A DNA stretch of 64,000 bases, taken from NCBI GenBank assembly GCA_039583875.1, contig CM077149.1, positions 153,266,416 through 153,330,415 of the forward strand, read 5' to 3'. Every line of letters begins with the position of its first letter. The first letter of the stretch is position 1. A model generated the notes under the pieces. That model saw only the letters and a list, made by a program, of their open reading frames with translations. It did no database searches and was not told the origin of the DNA. Positions 55,703 through 64,000 of the stretch are shown here, piece after piece. The stretch comes from Platanthera guangdongensis. Lineage: Eukaryota; Streptophyta; Magnoliopsida; Asparagales; Orchidaceae. The position numbers and the translations under genes are program-made.

Positions 55703-55793
55703 GTATGAGTTTAGTTTTGCATATGCGATTGTTTGTATGCTTTGCTTAGTATGCCTATGTTTGTGGTTTGTGTGTGTGACATGGTTGTCCTAG
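55703..55793 (+). other. Putative 91-nt intron between G2 gag and pol
   Basis: AG|GTATGAGT ... GTTGTCCTAG|GTTTTG. T-rich throughout. Without splicing the gag frame stops at 55749. With splicing it enters the protease frame (91 nt shifts the frame as needed) at [16 protein letters not shown]. Confidence 0.6.
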
Positions 55794-58700
55794 GTTTTGT
55801 AATGATTCGGGACACGCTGGCGCGAGCACTGTTTGATACAGGTGCATCGCATTCTTTTCTGTCTCGTGAATTTGTTACGCGGCTTGGGATACCCAGTCGT
55901 GTAAAGACAGATAGCGTCAGAGTAGTGTTGCCGAATGGATGTTGGATGCTTGCGGATCAAGCTTGCGATGTGGCGGTTCAGTTAGGAAGTCGAGATTTTT
56001 GTTTAACCGCATTTGTTTTGCCAATATCGGAATTCGATGTGATTTTTGGGATGGATTGGCTTGCGGAGCAGCATGCTATGATTGATTGTCAGTCCAAAGA
56101 AATCACGTTGGGCCAGAATACCGAACAGAAGACCAAGTTCGCGGGTATGCGAGGAGTGGGCGGGACGTTGATGTCTGCACTCCAGGTAGTCAAAGCTGTT
56201 CGGAAGGGTGCGGAGTGTTACGTTGCACTAATTCAGGCTGTTGAGCCTAAGGCCACTTTGTGTGAGGTTCCGATTGTGGCAGAATTTACGGATGTGTTTC
56301 CCACGGATTTCCCTGGGCTACCACCCCAGCGGGAGATTGACTTCACAATTGAGTTGGTGCCAGGTGCGAAACCTGTGGCCCGCTCGCCATATCGCGTTGC
56401 GCCTAAAGAGATGGCTGAGTTGAAGGTTCAACTACAAGAAATGCTAGAGCAAGGTTATATCCGCCCAAGTATGTCACCTTGGAGCGCGCCTGTGCTTTTT
56501 GTAAAGAAGAAAGATGGTGGGTTACGGTTGTGTATTGATTACCGTGAATTGAATAAGCTGACCGAGAAGAATAAGTATCATATACCTCGGATTGATGAAT
56601 TATTTCATCAGCTAGTTGGCTCGACCGTCTATTCGAAGTTGGACCTGAAGTCTGGTTATTACCAGTTAAGAATTCGGGAAGGTGACATTCCCAAAACCGC
56701 ATTTGGAACGCGTTATGGGCACTATGAGTTCACAGTCATGCCCTTTGGATTGTGTAATGCGCCCTCGGTGTTTATGGATCTGATGCACCGTATTTTTCGT
56801 GAGTACCTGGATCTGTTTGTGATCGTGTTCATTGATGACATCCTGGTGTACTCGAAGTCTAAAGCTGAGCATGAGATTCACTTGCGGTTAGTGTTGAACA
56901 CGTTGAGGCAAAGTCAGCTCTATGCCAAGTTCTCGAAGTGCGAGTTTTGGCTATCATCAGTGGCATTTTTAGGCCATGTGGTGAGTGGAGCGGGCATTGC
57001 AGTGGATCCAGCGAAGATAAAAGCCATACAAGAATGGTCAATATTGTCTTCCGTGGCCGAGGTCAGGAGTTTCCTTGGACTTGCGGGCTACTATAGAAGA
57101 TTTGTGGAAAACTTCTCGCGGATCGCTTTGCCGCTAACCACACTGACGCGAAAGGATCAGAAGTTCGTTTGGACGCCAGAGTGCGCACGAGCTTTTGAAG
57201 AGCTGAAGGTTCGGTTGACCACGGCGCCGGTGTTGTCTTCGCCATGTGGAACCGATGGATTTGTAATTTATAGCGATGCCTCAGGGAGCGGCTTAGGCTG
57301 CGTTCTTCTGCAGAGCGGAAAGGTGATTGCTTATGGCTCACGCCAGCTGAAGGTGCACGAGCGAAACTATCCCGTCCATGATTTGGAATTAGCGGCGGTG
57401 ATTTTTGCACTCAAGCTGTGGCGACACTACCTTTATGGCGTGAAGGTGGAGATCTATACCGATCATAAGAGCCTAAAGATTCTGTTGGAGCAGAAAGAGT
57501 TGAACATGCGACAACGAAGGTGGCTGGAGTTCCTTGGGGACTACACGTTCGAGATTCACTATACACCCGGGAAGGGAAATGTTGTCGCGGATGCCTTGAG
57601 TCGGCGAGTTCCGGCTAGAGCAAATTGGTTGCAAAGGCATGATGACCGTCTTATCCAGGAGTTGGAAGCGTTAGAGATCTATTGTGTTGACAAGAGTTCC
57701 ACTGCCACTGCATGTTTGAACTGGACCGAGGTGCAATGTGACCTTGCGGACCGAGTTCGACGGGCAACGGAGTTGGATGAAGATCTCTTACGATATGTGA
57801 ATGAAGGGCCGGAGGCAAATTCACCTGGATTGATGGTCTTTTGCGCAAAGAGGGCCGTTTGTGCGTCCCGAATGTGGGGAAGTTGAGGGAAGAACTGATG
57901 TATGAAGCACATTATACCAAGTATTTCATTCACCCCGGGAGCACAAAGATGTTCAACGATATGAAGAAGCTTTTCTGGTGGCCAGGGCTTAAGAAAGATG
58001 TTGCCCTTTATGTAGCCAAATGCCAAACATGTGCGATGGTGAAGGCGGAATGCCAAAAGCCGGGCGGTTATTTGAAGTCACTGCCGATCCCAGTATGGAA
58101 ATTTGATGATATTTCCATGGATTTTGTGCATGGATTGCCAAGATCGCAGCGAGGAAATGATTCCATTTGGGTGATAGTTGACCGGCTAACAAAAGTAGCA
58201 CATTTTTCTCCCGAACAGGCGGGATGATTCGGTTGAAAGTTTGGCAAAGTTATATGTTGATCAGATTGTGCGGCTTCACGGTGTTCCTCGGAGCATCGTA
58301 AGTGATCGAGATGGGCGATTCACGTCAAATGATTGGAGGCTAGTTCACCGACTGTTGGGCACGAAACTGACTTTCAGTACGGCCTTTCATCCCCAAACGG
58401 ATGGCCAAACTGAACGTACCAACAGAACAATGGAGGACATGCTCCGACTGTGCGCCCTTGACTTCGGAAAGAGATGAGAAGATCATCTCTATATGGTCGA
58501 GTTTGCGTATAATAACAGCTACCAAGCAAGCATTGGGATGACACCATATGAAGCCCTATATGGAAGGAAGTGTCGTACCCCCTTGGCTTGGGTAGAAGCG
58601 GGTGAAGCCCGGGTTGTTAAACCAAATGAGGTGGATGAAGCAAACTCAACCATTCAGACTATTCGAGAGAGATTGCTGATTGCTCAAGATCGACAAGCGA

Positions 58701-59158
58701 AGTACTACAACGCCAAGCACCGGAATGTCGAATTTGCGGTTGGCGATTGAGTCTACTTGAAGATCAAGCCATTCAAAGGTGTCTCCAGGATTCGACGATT
58801 GAAAAAGTTGAGTCCAAGATATTTAGGTCCTTTTGAAGTGGTTGAGCGAGTTGGCGAAGCGGCTTATCGGCTAGCTCTATCGGCGGACTTGGGTGGGTTA
58901 CATGATGTCTTTCACATCTCGGTGCTTCGGAAGGCCGTGAAAGATCCAGCTCAAGTGATCGCGGATGATCGGGTGCCGGTGGAGTATGGGCTAACAACGA
59001 GAGTTAGACCCATTCAGATCGAAGATCGAGCCGAGAAACAGTTGCGGAACAAGACGGTCAGTATGGTAAAAGTCCGATGGGACAACTGCGGCCGTGAAGA
59101 GCTGACATGGGAGCGCGAGCAGACCATGCGAGAAGAGTTCCCTGAGCTGTTTTTGTAA
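55794..59158 (+). pseudogene. G2 pol: protease, RT, RNase H, integrase, chromodomain
   Basis: Domains in order: protease [11 protein letters not shown] (about 55825); RT with IDYRELN and [11 protein letters not shown] (about 56535-56850); RNase H with [12 protein letters not shown] and YTDHKSLK (57265-57475); integrase zinc finger (57900-58035), then DD35E with [15 protein letters not shown] and [10 protein letters not shown] (58115-58440); chromodomain near the end with VSMVKVRWDNCGREELTWER (59055-59115). Frameshifts lie near 57840 and 58205, with in-frame TGA at 58476 and 58748 (the second where the family has Trp). The chromodomain targets integration to marked chromatin in this clade. Confidence 0.93.
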
Positions 59159-59260
59159 TCTGTATCGAGAAGGTTGTAACATAAAATGTTAGATGTTGTA
59201 ACATTTTTCTTGCTGATTTCTGTTACTTTCCTGTCTTTAAATTTCGAGGACGAAATTTCA

Positions 59261-59276
59261 TGTAGGAGGGGAGGAT
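59261..59276 (+). promoter_or_regulatory. G2 polypurine tract
   Basis: TGTAGGAGGGGAGGAT directly before the 3' LTR, after AATTTCGAGGACGAAATTTC, a phrase common before the tract in Tekay elements. Confidence 0.85.
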
Positions 59277-61713
59277 TGTAACAGCCCAAAGTTCTTAAAC
59301 AGGAAAATTTGGATGACACGGACTGGGACACGGGCGTGTCCCAGGGCGTGTCAGGTGACACGGCCTGCGACACGGGCGTGTCGCAGGGCGTGTCGAGGTT
59401 GTGTCGACGATTGGGCTTTGTCTCGACGATTTTTGTTCTCGACGATCCGTCGAGAGGAGGCACACGGCCCAGGACACGGGCGTGTCCAAGGCCGTGTCGC
59501 ATTCTCGACGAGTTTTTCCCGACGATCGTCGAGTGTCGAGAAGTGCGTGTCGAGTGTTGAACACGGCCTGTGACACGGGCGTGTCACAGGGCGTGTCAAA
59601 TCAGGCGACGAACTCAGCCCGCCAAAGGATTTCGACAGGGCGTGTCTTTGTGCCGTGTCTGGGCACACGGCCTGGGACACGGGCGTGTCACAGGCCGTGT
59701 GAAGTCTCGGGATGATTTGGGATTTTTTTCACCCAGGTACACGGCCACAGACACGGGCGTGTCTGAAGGCGTGTTGGTGACACGGCCCATGACACGGGCG
59801 TGTCCCGTGGGCGTGTCACTGGTTTGGATAAGTCGGTTGACCACCGCTTGAGGCACACGGCCTGGCACACGGCCGTGTTCGAGGCCGTGTCGGGTCAAAA
59901 TCTGTGTTTTTGGCAGAATCGTGGTCGTCCATCCCTTCAGTCTGGATCCAAGGGCTGAAGCCTCTTCCTCTTTCTCCTTCAAGGCCGAAATCAGAGAAGG
60001 ATTAGTCATTTACTTTGGCCTTCATCTTTCTTCAAGAGAGAGAAAGAGAGAGAGAAAGGAGGAGGAAGAAGAAAGGGGGCTGCTGCTGGAGGTGCTGCGG
60101 TTTACCGACGAGAGATCCGAAGCTAGCGTTGCGGAGGAAACGCTCTTGCGAGTCTTGCAAGCTAGCTTGGAGGCCATGGCACCGAAGCGATCGTCAAGGG
60201 TAACGACTTTTCTTCCTAGCCATGTGAAGGCTTCCGTTTTGGCATATCTTTTGATTCCCCCACCAAGAGGTGGCTGCTTTTGGGAGTCGTTTGGGTGATT
60301 CTTGAAATCCCCTTTGTTGTGCATATAGATCCGGAAATGGAGTACGGAATAGGCATGCTGTGTGAAGCCCATCTGGACAGGTTGGTCTGGATTGGTGATG
60401 TTGCATACGAACCGGAGAAGACTCCGTGATAAACGTGTAGTGTACGGAGTCTATGGGTTATACCTGCGAAAAGGAGTAGCAGGAAGTACTGGGGTGGTAG
60501 CCCAGGAAAATAACCATGTGATGTTTTGGGTCCAACCTGTGAATGAGGCACAAGAAGTACTGGTGGGACCAGAAAAGGCCCTTTTTGTGATGCTTGATGT
60601 CATAGGGTGTCCACCTATGAAGCGAGTCACAGGAAGTACTGGTGTGCCCAGGAAAGACCCCTGACATTTGTGCTTGGCGGTGTCTACCTGTGGAGAGAGT
60701 CACAGGAAGTACCGGTGTGCCCAGGAAAGACCCGCTGTTGCTGTGAGGAAATGGGTATAGTGACATACCCAGGCTTGAATGCCAGGAACAGGATTGGTGA
60801 GACCGACCCGCGCCTTTGATATAGCCATGAGTACGCTGTACTCGGAGAAGGCAAGGCGATTTGAGCAACGGGGGGTGGAGGATCCGACCTGCGCTATGTC
60901 CGTCTGACGTGAGACCAAAAGTGCGGTCTGTTGGAGCGCATAGCAAGAGTCTTCGGCCTGCGCGCCATGACACAACGGGGGGCTACGGGCCATCCCGGTG
61001 TCCGAGGACTAACTCCGGCAGCACGCCATGGAGTAAATGCTCAAGAGATTTACCGTTGGGTGATAACCCTGATACGGTGGTGGGCAAGAGGTTGCCAGAA
61101 CACCAAGAATGTGCCCTGAGTGCACGGACCGTTGGGCCGGGTGGCGAACGGTTGTGATGGCTTGTGTGCGTGAAAGCACCTTTTGATGCTATAGCTTGCC
61201 ATACTTGTGATATGATATGCCTGCAGGGAAAATACCGCTGCCCCGAGAGAAGGGGTAGAGACGTTATAATTTGGTCAGCTGAACGCTGACCGTTGCTTTT
61301 GTTTGCCACCGTTGGGTGGATTGTCCCTTGCACAGGTGCTGGAGAGCCGAGCGGGACGCGCAGAGGTTGATGCTCCTGCTGGTGTTGCTGCTGCTGCTAC
61401 TGTTAGCCCTCGAAGGCTAAGTGTTTTCTTTTATTGTGGCCGGCCTGCGCGCCAATCTGTTAGGCCACTGTTTGAAAGTTATGTAAGGCCATAAGGCCAA
61501 CGCTTGTTCATATTGTAAGACAAATGTGGAGTTTTATGTTTGGACATTAATGAGGAGTTCAAGTAGTTTAGGCTTCCGCTAGAATGCTTGTGATAGGTGC
61601 GATGCGCTACTCTGGTATCATCCTGTACCTTCACCGACTGTTTTGTGGTATATCCTGTGGGGCCCCGGCCGGACCTTCTAGAATATATCATATGAACGGA
61701 TGGGGTTGTTACA
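59277..61713 (+). repeat. G2 3' LTR
   Basis: 2437 bp, same structure as the 5' LTR, including the dyad array (59305-59900), ATG at 60176 and the CAGGAAGTACT repeats (60480-60750). Confidence 0.93.
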
Positions 61714-61718
61714 TTGGG

Positions 61719-61996
61719 TGCCTTGGAGAGGATCCTTTTCTTAGCTTCCTCCTCCCTTAGCTTCTTCTTGGTAGAGTGGAGAGAGCTCTCCAAGGCGCCC
61801 AGCCTAGCCCTTTGGTAAGGGAGGGGAAGAGCTCAGGTAGCCTTCTGGGTGTGAGGTGGGACCTCCGTGCTAGAGCCGAGGGTCTGTTCATAGTCTCCTA
61901 AGTCTCCGGTCTGTGACGTTCTCTCGAGTGTAGTAGGTGTGAGGTCACCCCTTTCAGGGACCCCGAACTCCACAGAGGTCAATTTTGGCTTCAACA
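61719..61996 (+). repeat. G1 outer 5' LTR, second part
   Basis: Continues from 43945 after one TTGGG copy (61714-61718). TGCCTTGGAGAGG to TGGCTTCAACA matches the inner copies. Confidence 0.9.
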
Positions 61997-62053
61997 CCAT
62001 TTGGTGCGGTGATCGTGGAGAGTGACCAGCACAAAAGATCTCAGGAGAGTGTT

Positions 62054-64000
62054 ATGACGGGAGGTCAGGGAGGTAGTGATGATCTCGGAGAGCTCCCCAG
62101 CCCAGGACAATTTGTTGGGAGGCAAGAGTTCATGGCCTCCATCCAGGGCATCATGGAGATGCTGCGAAGCATTGCTCCTCAGGGTGGCAGCTCCACCCCG
62201 ACCCCCCAGGAGCTAGCTCCCCCCCTCGACGAGTCGACTCCCAGGGGTCTAGGCGAGATGACCCCAGCAAGGGGAGAGGGAAGCGCACCAGGAAGAAGGC
62301 CAGGAAAGGAGAGGATGGGAGATGGGGTCGAGCGAGACCTCACTGGCCGGGAGTTGTTCTCTAGCCCGGCGAGTGCCAACCTCCCAGGCGAGCAGGTTGC
62401 GCGAGTGGAGGTGGCAAAACCACCCCTTAGGGGGTCACCCTTCAGCGAGCTGATCATCTCAGCTCCCGTTCCCGAGGGGTTCAGAGAGCCAGACATGGCT
62501 TACTATACTGGGAAGGATGACCCCATCCAACATCTGCAGTGGTTCGAGGATGTCGTCTCCATCAGGCCGATGACGGACGCCTTCCAGTGTCGCCTCTTTG
62601 CGATCACGTTGAAGGAGAAGGCAAGGGACTGGTTCCATCAACTCCCTCCGAGGTCGATCTATGGGTTCGAGGACTTGAGCCGGAGCTTACATCTTCGCTT
62701 CTCCACCTCCAAGAAGCGGAAGAGGAGTCCTGAGTCCATCTTCCTGATAAGGCAAGGGGCCGAGGAGTCGCTGGCCCGTTACATTGACAGGTTCCAAGAG
62801 GAGATCCTGGAGGTCCAGGAGATGCCAGGGTATGCTCTCCAGATGGCCTTCACCGTTGGGCTGAAGGAGGGCTTCTTCAAGATGAGCTTAACCCGGAAGG
62901 CCCCCCTTTCCTTCGAGGAGCTGATGAAAAGGGCGGCGGAGGAGATTGCCATGGAGGCGGCCAACCCGGCTTTCGTCAAGAAGTTGGCAAAGCTAACAGA
63001 GATGGATTCGAAGGAGCAAGGTGGCTCGAGACCTCAGGAAGGAAGAAGGAGAGAGGAGCGGAGAGCTCAGGAGGGTCCGAAACCAGGTTGGAGGCAGCAG
63101 GGAGGACCTGTTCAGGGTCCGGGAAGTGGTTACGCCCAAGATGGGGGAAACTTCCATGGGGGCCAAGGGAGGTTAAACTTCCAGAGGCAAGCCCCAAGAC
63201 AGCTCCTCCTCCCACCGCAGCAAGCCTTGACGATAGGTGGAGGGGGAAGAGGGAACAGGAGAGAACACCCAGCCCGTCGAAGGAGGGGAGGAGCGCTACC
63301 GTACTGTGACTTCCACCAGGTGGAGGGGCACGCCACGGCTACCTGCCCCGAGTTTCTGGAAGTGAGGGGGGCGAGAGGCCCTGCCAAGCCACAGCCGCCA
63401 GTGCGGGTTGAAGAGGTTCTACCCAGAGGAGGGGGTGATGATGTGTGTGAGGACCGGGTCGATGTCGGACCCCGAGGTGGTATAGCGGTGATCCATGGTG
63501 GAGTGGGGGTTGAGGCCACTCGGAAGGCAAGCCTTCATGTCATGTATCGAAGGAGCGTCGCCTCAACCTCCCAGACACCGCCCCAGGAGGAGAAGATCAC
63601 CTTCTCGGTGAAGGACCTGCCGGATCATGAGGATCCGTTCTACGATGCGCTGGTCATCCAGACGGCCATCGAGGGCTACACCGTCTCCCGGATCTTGGTT
63701 GACAACGGGAGCTCCGTCAACGTCGTTTTCAGAAAGGCGTTTGATGAGATGAAGGTAGAATCACGGAGGGTGTTGGCCTCGGACGGACCCCTGTTCAGAT
63801 TTTCCGGGGAAGGGAAGGAGGTGGAAGGTGGAGTGGGACTCCAAGTTAAATTGGGGGAGTCTCAATGAACTGCCGGTTCGTCATTGTTGACGCTCCAAGC
63901 AGCTACAACGCCATCTTCGGGAGGCCCCTCATCAACGCCTTCCGTTGTGTGCCGTCTTCCTTCCACCAATGCCTCAAGTTCAACTCAGGAGGGATCCAGG
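62054..64000 (+). pseudogene. G1 outer gag-protease, one frameshift, cut by the window end
   Basis: ATG at 62054 opens a frame to 63868. Gag core with YTGKDDPIQHLQWFEDVVSI, zinc knuckle YCDFHQVEGHATATC and protease LVDNGSSVNVVF. One G is missing near 63856 compared with the inner copy, giving a TGA at 63866-63868. The rest of the protease (FVIVDAPSSYNAIFGRPL) goes on in another frame to the end. Otherwise it is the better-preserved copy of the family gag. Confidence 0.88.

Larger units (their letters stand above)
43946..61713 (+). mobile_element. G2: Tekay-type chromovirus (Ty3/gypsy) inserted in G1 outer
   Basis: LTRs are 43946-46383 and 59277-61713 (2438 and 2437 bp, about 99% alike by eye). 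Perfect TTGGG duplication at 43941-43945 and 61714-61718. PBS-like TGGTATCGG follows the 5' LTR, and PPT TGTAGGAGGGGAGGAT precedes the 3' LTR. gag, protease, RT, RNase H, integrase and a C-terminal chromodomain are present in gypsy order. G1 inner (47361-55333) splits gag. pol has frameshifts and stops, so this copy is dead. Splice signals suggest that gag starts in the LTR. Confidence 0.95.
43073..64000 (+). mobile_element. G1 outer: Tat-like gypsy element, runs off the window
   Basis: Its 5' LTR begins TGTACAACCTCGTATTCG at 43073 and is interrupted at 43945 by G2. It resumes at 61719 and ends TGGCTTCAACA at 61996. A leader with TTTGGTGCGGTGATCG follows, and a gag-protease frame (62054 on) runs to the window end. 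Removal of G2 and one TTGGG restores a continuous LTR that matches the inner G1 copy. The 3' end and its target duplication are outside. Confidence 0.88.

Overview
This is nuclear DNA of a flowering plant, and almost all of it is transposable elements. I recognise one intact host gene: a two-exon SBP-box transcription factor of the SPL8 type (40014-41544). I cannot name the species or order from the sequence. I found no rRNA, functional tRNA, CRISPR or bacterial features. Element boundaries rest mainly on terminal TG...CA, direct target-site duplications (TSDs), primer-binding sites (PBS) and polypurine tracts (PPT) read by eye.

Layout. 1-4510: MITE and LINE debris, a GC-rich foldback, and a 2.9 kb solo LTR of chromovirus type (TSD AAGCC). 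4970-7345: a CACTA transposon (TSD TAT) carrying a phytocyanin gene fragment. 7398-11056: a tRNA-like repeat, a truncated LTR, a solo LTR of a copia family and a small MITE. 11224-23269: an old Ty1/copia element (C2, + strand) with a 5.9 kb copia (C1, - strand, 176-bp LTRs, TSD AATTA) nested in it. 23740-30907: a LINE 3' end, a foldback MITE, AT-rich DNA, a solo LTR of the C1 family (TSD CTAAA) and a decayed gypsy ORF. 30908-34741: a very young, pol-less LTR element (TSD GTAAC). 34747-36750: gypsy fragments. 36751-38692: a short gag-only LTR element (TSD CCCAT). 38698-42097: the SPL8 gene with MITEs in its upstream region and intron and just downstream. 42123-64000: a three-level retrotransposon nest.

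The nest. An outer Tat-like gypsy element (G1 outer) starts at 43073 and runs off the window. A Tekay-type chromovirus with a chromodomain (G2, 43946-61713, TSD TTGGG) sits in its 5' LTR, 12 bp past the TATA box. A second member of the G1 family (G1 inner, 47361-55333, TSD AAGAG) sits inside the gag of G2. So the same family is both the outermost and the innermost layer. G1 carries gag and protease but no reverse transcriptase or integrase, so it must depend on a partner.

Most interesting signals. (1) G2 looks like a spliced retrotransposon. A start codon inside the LTR joins in frame to gag across a 1733-nt GT-AG intron that contains the PBS, and a 91-nt GT-AG intron joins gag to pol in frame. 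(2) At least six unrelated LTR families here each carry their own array of short CG-containing dyad repeats, placed in U3 where orientation is clear. (3) G1 carries a 61-bp hairpin array in its LTRs (9, 23 and 24 units) and a 17-unit 78-bp satellite-like array in its 3' UTR. (4) A short gag-only element shares gag homology and an unusual non-TGG start after the LTR with the larger copia C1.
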